From UBA2966 sp965242505 (GTDB taxonomy: Bacteria; Pseudomonadota; Alphaproteobacteria; UBA2966), in the NCBI GenBank assembly GCA_965242505.1, contig OZ251449.1, forward strand, positions 3,224,001 through 3,288,000: a stretch of 64,000 nt of DNA, written 5' to 3'. The notes beneath the pieces are model-generated. The model was not told where the DNA came from. It did no database searches and was given only the letters and a program-made list of their open reading frames with translations. Shown here one piece after another: positions 49,187-57,596 of the stretch (the stretch's first letter is position 1; each line of letters opens with the position of its first letter). Position numbers and translations under genes: made by a program.

Positions 49187-51586
49187 ATGCGGGATCGCTA
49201 CGTCGGCGACATAGGGGATTTCGCCAAGTACGGATTGCTGCGGGCGATAGGCGAGGGGAAACGCCTGGGCGTCGCGTGGTATCTGTGTCCCGACTGTCCC
49301 GACGACGGCCGGACCGGCGGCGGCGACGGCCGCCATACCGAGTACCTCCGGCAACCTCGCGACTGGCGGCATCTCGATCCCGAGCTGTTCGATACCCTGA
49401 AAAAGCTGGTCGATGGAGGCAGGCGATCGGTCGCCGAAATGCAGAACTCCGGCATTTTGGGAGACGCGGTCTTCGCCGACGAGCCTCTGGATGTCGGCAA
49501 GATTGCGGTTCGCGACCGCGAGCGCTGGCGGCGCGAGTGGTTCGAACGGGTCAAGGACAAGCTTTCCGATTGCGACCTCGTTTTCGCCGATCCCGACAAC
49601 GGCCTCTATCCCGATGATAGTTTCAAGCGCACGAGAAAAGAGAACACGAAGCGGATCCCACCCTCCGAGGCAGAGGCGCTTGCCGAAGGCGGCCGCCCGG
49701 TCGTCATCTACCATCACAACAGCCGAAAGAAGGGGGGACACTACAAGGAAATCAAGGAGTGGATGGACCGACTGCTGAGCTGCATACATGCTTATTACTG
49801 GCGCCGGTACAGTAACCGGACCTTCTTCGTCATGAACCCCGACTTCAGGATCGAACGGCGGCTCGAGAAATTCGCGGAACGCTGGTCCCCTCGCGGCGAG
49901 CTCGCGCAGCCGAAGTTTTTCAGCTTTCATCCGGTGCTTGGGCGCCGAGAGGCCGTTCAAGACTATTCCCTCGGCGGACTGTACGACCGTCATCCGGCGC
50001 TCGACAGCAAGGCGTGGCCGTTCGAGGAGGCGGGCAAGCTTCTCGAGCGCCTCGAGTCGCGCCCCAACCCCAAGGGCCACGTCCTGTTCGAGACCGGCTA
50101 CGGCCCGTCGGGGCTGCCCCACATCGGCACCTTCGGCGAGGTCGCGCGGACGACGATGGCGCGGAACGCGTTCTCGCTGGTCGGCTTCGGCGTCCCGTCT
50201 CGTCTGGTCGTGTTCTCCGACGACATGGACGGCCTGCGGAGCGCGCCGGACAACGTTCCGAACCGGGACATGATCGCCGAACACTTGGGAAAGCCGCTCA
50301 CCAGCGTGCCGGATCCGTTCGGAACGCACAAGAGTTTCGGCCATCACAACAACGCGCGCCTGCGGGCGTTTCTCGACCGTTTCGGGTTCGATTACGAGTT
50401 CGTTTCGGCGACCGAACGTTACCGTTCCGGCCGGTTCGACGAGACGCTGATCCGCGTCCTCGAGCGCTACGACGAGATCATGGGCGTCGTCCTGCCCGCG
50501 CTCGGGCCCGAGCGCCGCGCGACGTACAGCCCTTTCCTGCCGGTGTGTCCGGACACCGGCAGGGTGTTGCAGGCGCCGATCGAACATCGCGATGTCGACG
50601 CGGGGACGGTGGCGTACCGGAACGAGGCGGGGCGCCTCGTCGAGGTTCCGGTGACGGGCGGCCACTGCAAGCTCCAGTGGCGGGTGGACTGGGCGATGCG
50701 CTGGGCGGCGCTCGACGTCGACTACGAGATGTCGGGCAAGGACCTGATCGATTCGGTCAAGCTGTCGAGCCGGATCTGCCGAATCCTCGGGGGGATGCCG
50801 CCGGAGGGCTTCACCTACGAGCTCTTCCTCGACGAGAACGCCGAGAAGATCTCGAAGTCGCGGGGAAACGGGATCGCCATCGAGGAATGGCTCCGCTACG
50901 CGCCGCCGGAGAGCCTCTCGCTCTACATGTATCGGTCGCCCCGCAAGGCGAAGCGCCTGTATTTCGACGTGATCCCCAGGGCCGTCGACGACTATCTCGA
51001 CCAGCTGCGGAAATTCCCGGATCAATCCGAAGAGGAGCGCTACGCCAATCCGGTATGGCACGTCCACGACGGCCGGCCGCCGGAAGAGGCCGTTCCCGTC
51101 TCCTTCGCGATGCTTCTCAACCTGGCGAGCGCATGCAACGCCGCCGACACGTCGACGTTGTGGGGCTTCATCGGCAACTACGCCGGGGACGCGAGCCCGG
51201 AAACCCACCCGATCCTCGATTCGCTCGTCGGATTCGCCCTCGCCTACCACGAGGGGTTCGTGAAGCCGACCCAGCGCCATCGCCCGCCCGACGACCGGGA
51301 GCGGGCGGCTCTGGAGGACCTCGCGGAATCGCTGGCGGCGTTGGCGGACGGCGCCGACCCGGAAACCATCCAGCACGAGGTGTACGAAGTCGGCAAGCGC
51401 CACGGATTCGAGAACCTTCGGGACTGGTTCCGGGCGCTTTACGAGATCCTGTTCGGCCAGTCCCAGGGTCCGCGGATGGGATCGTTCATCGCGCTCCACG
51501 GCATCGACGAGACGATCGCCCTCGTGCGCCGCGCCCTGGCGGGCGAGGATCTCTCGGAGCCCGGCGGCGGCGCGGCCGCCGGGTGA
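49187..51586 (+). CDS. lysK: Domain of unknown function fused to class I lysyl-tRNA synthetase
   Basis: A 799-residue frame with two parts. Residues 1-250 form a domain beginning MRDRYVGDIGDFAKYGLLRA with LVFADPDNGLYPDD near 131 and VVIYHHNSR near 172. I know this as a stand-alone uncharacterised family of about 250 residues; the DPDNGL motif might be nuclease or methylase related, which is a guess. From residue 270 on it is a class I lysyl-tRNA synthetase: ALDSKAWPFEEA at the start, GYGPSGLPHIGTFGE (HIGH), and KISKSRGNG (KMSKS). No stop and no ATG or GTG occurs at the junction; a CTG stands where the normal start would be. The 5' part appears less GC-rich, so insertion upstream of lysK is likely. 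Confidence 0.88.
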   Translation: MRDRYVGDIGDFAKYGLLRAIGEGKRLGVAWYLCPDCPDDGRTGGGDGRHTEYLRQPRDWRHLDPELFDTLKKLVDGGRRSVAEMQNSGILGDAVFADEPLDVGKIAVRDRERWRREWFERVKDKLSDCDLVFADPDNGLYPDDSFKRTRKENTKRIPPSEAEALAEGGRPVVIYHHNSRKKGGHYKEIKEWMDRLLSCIHAYYWRRYSNRTFFVMNPDFRIERRLEKFAERWSPRGELAQPKFFSFHPVLGRREAVQDYSLGGLYDRHPALDSKAWPFEEAGKLLERLESRPNPKGHVLFETGYGPSGLPHIGTFGEVARTTMARNAFSLVGFGVPSRLVVFSDDMDGLRSAPDNVPNRDMIAEHLGKPLTSVPDPFGTHKSFGHHNNARLRAFLDRFGFDYEFVSATERYRSGRFDETLIRVLERYDEIMGVVLPALGPERRATYSPFLPVCPDTGRVLQAPIEHRDVDAGTVAYRNEAGRLVEVPVTGGHCKLQWRVDWAMRWAALDVDYEMSGKDLIDSVKLSSRICRILGGMPPEGFTYELFLDENAEKISKSRGNGIAIEEWLRYAPPESLSLYMYRSPRKAKRLYFDVIPRAVDDYLDQLRKFPDQSEEERYANPVWHVHDGRPPEEAVPVSFAMLLNLASACNAADTSTLWGFIGNYAGDASPETHPILDSLVGFALAYHEGFVKPTQRHRPPDDRERAALEDLAESLAALADGADPETIQHEVYEVGKRHGFENLRDWFRALYEILFGQSQGPRMGSFIALHGIDETIALVRRALAGEDLSEPGGGAAAG

Positions 51587-51608
51587 GTCCGGGGCCGGGC
51601 GGGCCGGT

Positions 51609-52454
51609 TCAGAACACGCTGGCGGACTTCGCGAACTCGAAATAGAGATCGTGGGCCCTGGTCGCGACGGGGCCGGGCTGAAGGTCGCGGTCCTCCACCC
51701 GCGTGACCGGCATGACCTTGCCGTAGTTGCCGGTGCTGAACACCTCGTCGGCGGTCATCACGTCGTCCCAGGTCATCGTGCGTTCCTCGACCCGCACGCC
51801 GTCTCCGGCGAGGAGATCCATCACCCGCCTTCGCGTCACCCCGGCGAGAAAGGTGCCGTTGTCGACGGGCGTCGACGCCACGCCGTCCTTCGCGATCCAG
51901 ACGTTCGCCGTGGCGAGTTCGGCGACGTTGTTGCTCGGGTCCCGGATGATGGCGTTGTCGAACCCGCGCTCTTCCGCTTCGCGCAACGCCCGCTGCGAAT
52001 TCGGGTAGAGGCACGACGCCTTGGCGTCCGTCGGCGCCATGTCGGTGGCGGGGCGCCTGTAGCTCGACAGACAGGCCGTGAAGCCCGTGAAGCCCGGCAG
52101 CGGACTGTCGTAGACGGCGAGAACGAACTCCGTGCTGTCGGGCTCCGGAAGAACGAACCCCTCCGTCGCGTAGAACATGGGGCGGATGTAGAGCTCCGCA
52201 TCCCTCGGGCGCTTGCGCACCGCCTCCCGGCACAGTTCCGCGACCTCGCCGGCGTCCAGCGTCGGCTTCAGGCCCATGGCGGCGGCCGAATCGACGAGGC
52301 GGGCGCAATGGGGTTCGAGGTCGGGCGCAAGGCCCCGGAACGCCCGGGCGCCGTCGAACGCGACCGTCGACATCCAGAAGGCGTGATCCATGGGGCCCGT
52401 GAGCTTGGGATTCTCGTCCGTCCACTCGCCGTTCGCGTAGAAGATACCGGTCAT
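51609..52454 (-). CDS. ilvE: Branched-chain amino acid aminotransferase (class IV PLP)
   Basis: A 281-residue PLP-dependent class IV aminotransferase, probably exchanging amino groups between branched-chain amino acids and 2-oxoglutarate. It starts MTGIFYANGEWTDENPKL at 52454. The catalytic lysine is in APTDAKASCLYPNSQRAL near residue 150, followed by DPSNNVAELATANVW and the PLP-phosphate loop PVDNGTFLAGVTRR. D-amino-acid or other class IV specificity cannot be excluded. It is divergent from pyrD and convergent with lysK. Confidence 0.85.
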   Translation of the reverse strand: MTGIFYANGEWTDENPKLTGPMDHAFWMSTVAFDGARAFRGLAPDLEPHCARLVDSAAAMGLKPTLDAGEVAELCREAVRKRPRDAELYIRPMFYATEGFVLPEPDSTEFVLAVYDSPLPGFTGFTACLSSYRRPATDMAPTDAKASCLYPNSQRALREAEERGFDNAIIRDPSNNVAELATANVWIAKDGVASTPVDNGTFLAGVTRRRVMDLLAGDGVRVEERTMTWDDVMTADEVFSTGNYGKVMPVTRVEDRDLQPGPVATRAHDLYFEFAKSASVF

Positions 52455-52615
52455 GACCCTTTCGCCCGTCGGGAATGGCGTCGAAGCGATCGACGACGGA
52501 TCGCGACCGCAGCATATCCCCGAATCGGCGATTGTCCAGAAATCATCGGCCTCTCCGCGGCCGGTTCGCGCCGCCTGCCCCGACGTCCGGCGCATGCGGT
52601 ACAGTGTTCCGGCCC

Positions 52616-53677
52616 GTGGTTGCGCTCTTCGACATCGCCGCGCCGTTCCTGCGCCGTCTCGACCCCGAGACAGCGCACCGCCTCGCGGTCGCGAGCCTGC
52701 GCGCGCTGCCCGCGCGGCGGGCGAAGGCCGTCGATCCGCCGTCCCTCGAAACACGCGCCCTGGGCCGGAACTTCCCCAACCCCGTGGGTCTGGCGGCCGG
52801 GTTCGACAAGCACGCCGAAGCGCCCGACGCGATGCTGGCGCTGGGTTTCGGTTTCGTCGAGGTCGGCAGCGTGACGCCGCGACCGCAACCCGGAAACGCC
52901 CGCCCCCGCGTGTTCCGCCTGGAGGAGGACCGCGCGATCATCAATCGGTACGGATTCAACAGCGAAGGCCTGGCCGCCGTCGCCGGCCGGCTGCGCGCGC
53001 GCGCCGGCCGATCCGGCATCGTCGGCGTCAACGTCGGCGCGAACGGGGAGAGCGGCGACCCGGCCGCCGATTACGTCGAGGGCATCGAGAAACTGGAGGG
53101 GCTCGCCGCCTATTTCGTCGTCAACGTGTCGTCCCCCAACACGCCGGGGCTGCGGTCGTTGCAGGCGCGCGACGCTCTCGACGCCCTGCTCGGGCGTATT
53201 GCGCGAGCCCGCGGCGGCGACCGCCGACGGACTCCGCTGCTCGTGAAGATCTCGCCGGACCTGTCGGACGAGGAATGCGGCGAGATCGCGGACGTCGCTC
53301 TTTCCCGCGGGGTCGACGGCCTGATCGTCGGCAATACGACGACCGACCGCCCGCGCACGCTGCGGAGCGCCCATCGGAAAGAAGCCGGCGGCCTCAGCGG
53401 CGCGCCCCTGTTCGAGCCGTCGACGCGCCTCCTGTCCAGGATGTATCGACTGACGGAGGGACGGCTCACGCTCGTCGGCGCGGGGGGCATCGCGTCCGGA
53501 AGGGACGCCTACGACAAGATCAGGGCCGGCGCGAGCCTGGTGCAGCTCTATACGGCGCTGGTGTTCGAGGGGCCCGGATTGATCGTCAGGATAAAGCGCG
53601 AGCTGGCGGAGCTCCTGGCCGCCGACGGCTGCGACGACGTCTCGCAGGCGGTTGGCGTCGCCGCCGGAAACCGTTAG
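52616..53677 (+). CDS. pyrD: Dihydroorotate dehydrogenase (quinone), class 2
   Basis: It oxidises dihydroorotate to orotate with FMN and ubiquinone in pyrimidine synthesis. The N-terminal amphipathic helices LFDIAAPFLRRLDPETAHRL mark the membrane-bound class 2. FMN and substrate motifs are NPVGLAAGFDKHAE, RYGFNSEG, NVSSPNTPGLR with the class 2 catalytic serine, and VGAGGIASGRDAYDKI. I favour the GTG start at 52616, 353 residues, as the usual length; the frame is open further upstream. The last 29 codons are duplicated at 55056-55147. Confidence 0.92.
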   Translation: MVALFDIAAPFLRRLDPETAHRLAVASLRALPARRAKAVDPPSLETRALGRNFPNPVGLAAGFDKHAEAPDAMLALGFGFVEVGSVTPRPQPGNARPRVFRLEEDRAIINRYGFNSEGLAAVAGRLRARAGRSGIVGVNVGANGESGDPAADYVEGIEKLEGLAAYFVVNVSSPNTPGLRSLQARDALDALLGRIARARGGDRRRTPLLVKISPDLSDEECGEIADVALSRGVDGLIVGNTTTDRPRTLRSAHRKEAGGLSGAPLFEPSTRLLSRMYRLTEGRLTLVGAGGIASGRDAYDKIRAGASLVQLYTALVFEGPGLIVRIKRELAELLAADGCDDVSQAVGVAAGNR

Positions 53678-53682
53678 AACGC
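53591..53682. repeat. pyrD 3'-end repeat, copy 1
   Basis: The last 29 codons of pyrD plus five bases. The same 92 bases recur at 55056-55147 with four single-base differences, counted by eye. Copy 1 belongs to the intact gene. Confidence 0.9.
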
Positions 53683-53889
53683 ATTTCCCATACCGTTCGT
53701 CCGCAAGCCTCGCCCGGCGACGGAGGCGCCGCAGGGTCCGTTCGCGCCCCCTCCCTCCTGGCGTGACCCCCACCCCGACCCTCCCCCTGCAAGGGGGAGG
53801 GAGGATAAGGGGACGGAGGGGCCGTTGACGCTCCTCCCCCCTGACAGGGGGGAGGTCGGGAGGGGGGTGGATCGCGATGAGCAATCGGA
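53678..53889 (-). repeat. MITE-like element, copy 7 (inverted)
   Basis: It begins immediately after the pyrD stop codon with AACGCATTTCCCATACCG and GTCCGC, the inverted right terminus of the element, and contains both palindromes in reverse order. The far end is truncated at about 53889. The rest of the gap 53678-54078, 190 bases, shows no clear gene; in particular no hicA-like frame precedes hicB. Confidence 0.8.
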
Positions 53890-54078
53890 TAGATGGACGA
53901 TAGCATTCCTGTTATGTTCCAGTTTTGCCGAGGCTGGCCCGGCGCAGGTCGTTGGGCGCCGCAACAGGGCGGAACGGACGACGCGGCGCCGCCATCCGAC
54001 GGCGACGGCGCGCCACCAGACCTTCCGCGCACTCTCTTCCCTCTTGCGGGAGCCGTCCGGAACTGGAGAATCGAACCG

Positions 54079-54516
54079 ATGTCCGACACTTACGATTATC
54101 CCGCCGTGATAGAGCGTGACGAGGACGGGCGCTACGTCGTCGCGTTCCCGGATTTCGGGTGGGGCGCCACCGACGGCGCGACCCGGGACGAGGCGCTGGC
54201 CGAGGCCCGGGATCTGCTTCGGGAGTTGATCGCGGCGACGATGCGCGAAGGCGGCGACCTGCCCGAGCCGTCGCGCGCAACGAAGCGGCGGCCCCTCGTC
54301 GTCCCGCCGGTCGCGATTGCGCTGAAGGCGGCCCTCTACGAAGCGTTCCGCAACGCCGGCGTGTCGCAACGCCATTTCGCTCGAGATCTCGAGGTCGCCG
54401 AAAGCGAGGTGCGGCGCATGCTGAACCCCGACCATGCCACGAAGGCGGTCGCCATCGACCGCGCCTTGCGCCGGTTGGGCAAGCGCGTCAGCGTGACCGT
54501 CGGCGAGGCTGCGTGA
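54079..54516 (+). CDS. hicB: HicB-family antitoxin without a visible HicA
   Basis: A 145-residue protein with an N-terminal HicB fold, YDYPAVIERDEDGRYVVAFP and then DGATRDEALAEARDLL, and a C-terminal HTH (VSQRHFARDLEVAESEVRRML). HicB proteins neutralise the HicA ribonuclease and repress their own operon. A hicA gene normally lies directly before or after, but neither side has one: upstream is a MITE-like element, downstream a DUF6979-like gene. It may be orphan or may act with a different partner. Confidence 0.8.
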   Translation: MSDTYDYPAVIERDEDGRYVVAFPDFGWGATDGATRDEALAEARDLLRELIAATMREGGDLPEPSRATKRRPLVVPPVAIALKAALYEAFRNAGVSQRHFARDLEVAESEVRRMLNPDHATKAVAIDRALRRLGKRVSVTVGEAA

Positions 54517-54598
54517 TCCGCGCATCCACTGAAACCGGAAAGGCCCTCGTTGCGCCGTGCGGCCTATGCAGGCCATGACAACTGATCTGGAGATTGCA

Positions 54599-55051
54599 GT
54601 GACGCCCCATCGAATCTTCCTTCGCGTCTGTTTGGCTGCCTGGGTCTACGGGACGGTCGAAAAACATCGAGCCGGCGCTTCGTGGCGGCGCGCCTGGATT
54701 GACACTTATCGAAAGATCGGTGGCGTGGCGAAGACAAGTGGCGAGAAGGACTGTCCAATGAAGGCGGCGGAAATACTGTACGACCTGGGTCGGTTGAAGG
54801 ACGGTGGCCTGCCGTTCAGAGACTGCGAGATATCCGACCTTTGGAATCGCTCCAGGAACGGAACGTACGCAATTCTCGCTACGAGATTGCTGCGCGAGAG
54901 GCCGGACATGAGCAAAAAATTGCTGTGGGAAGAAATTCGACGCGCTGTGAGGCGCGAGACCGGTGACGAACCGGCTCGCGACGACCAGGGCGCCGCAACG
55001 CTGGCTTATCAACTGTGGCATCTTGGCCTGATCGTGGAGGGGCCTGCGTGA
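54599..55051 (+). CDS. DUF6979-like hypothetical protein
   Basis: A 150-residue protein. The central part, KDCPMKAAEILYDLGRLKDGG, and the later RNGTYAILATRLL with KKLLWEEIRRAV resemble the pattern I associate with DUF6979; the assignment is tentative. I choose the GTG at 54599, preceded by GGAG at a good distance, over ATGs at 54557 and 54575. GC content is clearly lower than in pyrD or the HAD gene. It ends five bases before the second pyrD 3' end, and with hicB forms the cargo of this insert. Confidence 0.6.
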   Translation: MTPHRIFLRVCLAAWVYGTVEKHRAGASWRRAWIDTYRKIGGVAKTSGEKDCPMKAAEILYDLGRLKDGGLPFRDCEISDLWNRSRNGTYAILATRLLRERPDMSKKLLWEEIRRAVRRETGDEPARDDQGAATLAYQLWHLGLIVEGPA

Positions 55052-55055
55052 CCGC

Positions 55056-55147
55056 ATAAAGCACGAGCTGGCGGAGCTCTTGGCCGCCGACGGCTGCGAC
55101 GACGTCTCGCGGGCGGTTGGCGTCGCCGCCGGAAACCGCTAGAACGC
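55056..55147. repeat. pyrD 3'-end repeat, copy 2 (displaced)
   Basis: An almost exact copy of the end of pyrD, including its stop codon at 55139-55141, with no pyrD body before it. It begins right after the DUF6979-like gene. Two of the four differences change the encoded residue, so it is drifting. It marks the right boundary of the insert 53683-55055. The following 36 bases lead to the HAD hydrolase gene, presumably the original neighbour of pyrD. Confidence 0.9.
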
Positions 55148-55183
55148 GCGTGGTTCGAGCGTGTCGACGGTCATGGAGCGCCG

Positions 55184-56056
55184 ATGACGATCCCCATCTT
55201 CGAGGGCGTGTCTTCCTTCGCGCCGCGGTACGACGCGATGATTCTCGACCTGTGGGGCCTCGTCCACGACGGCGTGGCGCCCTATCCGGGCGTTCCGCAC
55301 TGCCTGGATCGTCTTCGCGACGGCGGAACGCGCATTCTCCTGTTGTCCAACGCGCCCCGGCCCAGCGGCGACGTCGTCGAGCGGCTCCGGGAAATGGGGA
55401 TTCGCGACGACCGGTACGAGCGCGTGATCACCTCGGGCGACGTCACCCGCGACGCGTTGACGCGACGCGACGACGACTGGCACGCCGCGCTCGGGGAACG
55501 CTGCTGGCTGATCGGGCCGGAGCGGGACTGGGGCCTGGTCGAGGGGTTGGCGCTCGAGCTGGCGGACGGCGTGGAGGACGCGGACTTCATGCTCGCCACG
55601 GGGTTCTTCGACGACGAGACCGAAGGGCCGGCGGACTACGCCGACCGATTGGAGGCGGCGTTGGCGCGGTCCCTTCCCATGGTGTGCGCGAATCCGGATC
55701 TCTCCGTCATGCGGGGCGACAGGACGGCGCCGTGCGCCGGCTCCCTCGCCCAGGCCTACGCGGAACTGGGGGGCGACGTGCGCTACCACGGCAAGCCGCA
55801 CATGCGGCCCTACGAGTTCTGCTTCGAGGCGCTGGACGGGATTCCCAAGGACCGGATCCTGGCCGCCGGCGATTCGCTTCGCACCGACATCGCCGGAGCG
55901 AACGCCGCCGGACTCGACGGCGTATTCGTCATGGGCGGCCTCCACGCCGACGAGCTCATGGGCGACGGACGGGACGACCCTTGCGAGGCTCTGCAAAGGA
56001 TGGTGGACGAATCGGGTCACCGGCCGATGGGCGCCGTGCGCCGGTTCGACTGGTAG
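55184..56056 (+). CDS. TIGR01459 family HAD-type hydrolase
   Basis: A 290-residue NagD-like haloacid dehalogenase-superfamily phosphatase. Motif I is AMILDLWGLVHDG near residue 22, motif II LLLSNAPRPS near 55, motif III lysine in YHGKPHMRPYEF near 202, and motif IV AAGDSLRTDIAGA near 227. The Trp-Gly in motif I is typical of this alphaproteobacterial subfamily. It acts on a small phosphorylated metabolite, unknown in detail. Followed by a truncated MITE-like copy. Confidence 0.9.
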   Translation: MTIPIFEGVSSFAPRYDAMILDLWGLVHDGVAPYPGVPHCLDRLRDGGTRILLLSNAPRPSGDVVERLREMGIRDDRYERVITSGDVTRDALTRRDDDWHAALGERCWLIGPERDWGLVEGLALELADGVEDADFMLATGFFDDETEGPADYADRLEAALARSLPMVCANPDLSVMRGDRTAPCAGSLAQAYAELGGDVRYHGKPHMRPYEFCFEALDGIPKDRILAAGDSLRTDIAGANAAGLDGVFVMGGLHADELMGDGRDDPCEALQRMVDESGHRPMGAVRRFDW

Positions 56057-56100
56057 CGAAACCACGGGGCGCTCCCGCCGAAATCGATCGAAACGGATCC

Positions 56101-56225
56101 TGCTCGTCCGCAAGACTCGTCCAGCGACGGGAGCGCCGCAGGGTCCGTTCATGTTCCTCCCTGACGCGACCCCCACCCCGACCCTCCCCCTGCAAGTGAG
56201 GAGGGAGAACGAGGGGGACGGAGGG
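56101..56225 (-). repeat. MITE-like element, copy 8 (inverted, truncated)
   Basis: It starts with TGCTCGTCCGCAAGACTCGTC and GCCGCAGGGTCCGTTC, the inner part of the inverted right end, and holds one damaged palindrome (CTCCCCCTGCAAGTGAGGAG). Neither terminal inverted repeat is intact. It sits between the convergent HAD and zapE genes. Confidence 0.75.
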
Positions 56226-56251
56226 AAGGCCGGAGTTCCGGCGACCGGGGA

Positions 56252-57382
56252 TCAGGTCTGGTGCTCGGCCGCCAGATACGCCTCGGACTGCATCTCCATG
56301 AGGCGGGAGGCCGCGCGCTGGAACTCGAACGCGCCGTCGCCTTCGACGTACAGCCGGTCGGGCGGTCCCTCGGCGCTACAGATCAGGTTGACTCCGTGGT
56401 CGTAGAGCACGTCGATCAGGTTGACGAACCGTCTGGCTTCGTTCCGGCGCCGGGCCTCCATCACCGGAACGCCCGCCAGGAACACCGTGTGGAACTGGCG
56501 GGCGATCTCGATGTAGTCCGCCGCTCCGAGAGGCCGGCGGCACAGATCGTCGAAGGCGAAACGCGCGATGCCCGCCGCGGCCGCGGGAACGACGATGGTC
56601 CGGCCCTGCGCCTCCAGGGTCTGCGGCGCCGCGGGCGCGCCGTTCGCGAGGCCGGCGAACGCCTCGTCGAGCTTCGCGTCCGTGTCGCCGCCGAGCGGCG
56701 AGAAGTAGACGGGCATGGTTTTCAAACGCGCCAGGCGATAGTCCCGGGCGCTGTCCAGGGCCAGTATCTCGACCCGGGACTCGAGCAGGTCGATGAAGGG
56801 CAGGAAGAGCTCGCGGTTCAGGCCCCCCCGATAGAGATCGTCCGGCGCGCGATTGGACGTCGCCACGACCGTCACGCCGCGGTCGAAGAGCCCGGAGAAC
56901 AACCGGCCCAGGATCATCGCGTCGGCGGGGTCGTGAACCTGAAATTCGTCGAAACACAGGAGGGCGGCCTCGGCCGCGATATCGTCGGCGACCGGCGGAA
57001 TCGGGTCCGCCTTGGCCTTGCCTTCCCTGATCCGTTGGCGGTGGGCGTGGATGCGCGCGTGGGCGTCGAGCATGAAAGCGTGAAAATGGACCCGGCGCTT
57101 CCGCTCCACCGGCGCGCCGTCGAAGAACAGGTCCATGAGCGCGGACTTCCCGCGCCCCACGGCGCCGAAGACATAGAGGCCCCGCCGGACATCCTCCCGG
57201 CGGCGGAACCCCAGCCGTTCCGCCCAGCTCCTCCAGTTCGAGGGCGCCGGGCGGGCCAGACGATCGCTCAATGCCTGAAGCGTCTCGGCGGCCCGTTCCT
57301 GCGCCGGGTCGCGCCGCCACGTCCCGTCGCGAACGAGCGCCCGGTAGGCCGGGAGGACGCCGGGCGGGAATCCAGCCCGCAT
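56252..57382 (-). CDS. zapE: Cell division protein ZapE (AFG1-like ATPase)
   Basis: A 376-residue AAA+ ATPase that associates with FtsZ in bacteria. Walker A is GAVGRGKSALMD near residue 73, Walker B is LLCFDEFQVHDPADA near 125, and the sensor region has VVATSNRAPDDLY. The start at 57382 (MRAGFPPGVLPAYR) fits the family; upstream residues in the frame lie in the MITE-like element. It follows sdhB as in many alphaproteobacteria, but here a complete MITE-like element separates the two. Confidence 0.93.
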   Translation of the reverse strand: MRAGFPPGVLPAYRALVRDGTWRRDPAQERAAETLQALSDRLARPAPSNWRSWAERLGFRRREDVRRGLYVFGAVGRGKSALMDLFFDGAPVERKRRVHFHAFMLDAHARIHAHRQRIREGKAKADPIPPVADDIAAEAALLCFDEFQVHDPADAMILGRLFSGLFDRGVTVVATSNRAPDDLYRGGLNRELFLPFIDLLESRVEILALDSARDYRLARLKTMPVYFSPLGGDTDAKLDEAFAGLANGAPAAPQTLEAQGRTIVVPAAAAGIARFAFDDLCRRPLGAADYIEIARQFHTVFLAGVPVMEARRRNEARRFVNLIDVLYDHGVNLICSAEGPPDRLYVEGDGAFEFQRAASRLMEMQSEAYLAAEHQT

Positions 57383-57385
57383 CAG

Positions 57386-57596
57386 CCCGCATTTCTCATA
57401 CTGCTCGTCCGCAATCCTCACCGGCGGCGGAGGCGCCGCAGGGTCCGTTCATGCTCTCCCCTCCTGGCGCGACCCCCACCCCGACCCTCCCCCTGCCAGG
57501 GGGAGGGAGAAGAAAGGGAAGGGGGAAGGGAGGGGGTGGACCGCGGTCCCGCAACGCCGCGCAATCATCGATCCCCGCCGGTACGAGAAATGCGGG
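57386..57596 (-). repeat. MITE-like element, copy 9 (complete termini)
   Basis: The clearest copy: 211 bases with a 16-base terminal inverted repeat, CCCGCATTTCTCATAC at the left and GTACGAGAAATGCGGG at the right (15 of 16 positions pair). The tetramer TCAG lies directly outside both ends and may be a target duplication. The right end touches the sdhB stop codon; the left end lies three bases before the zapE start codon. One G/C palindrome, CTCCCCCTGCCAGGGGGAG, is kept. Confidence 0.88.

Noticed and set aside
54079..55051. HicB and the next gene as a normal HicBA pair
   Set aside because: The second protein has 150 residues, no double-stranded-RNA-binding HicA fold pattern and no GSH-type active-site histidine motif.
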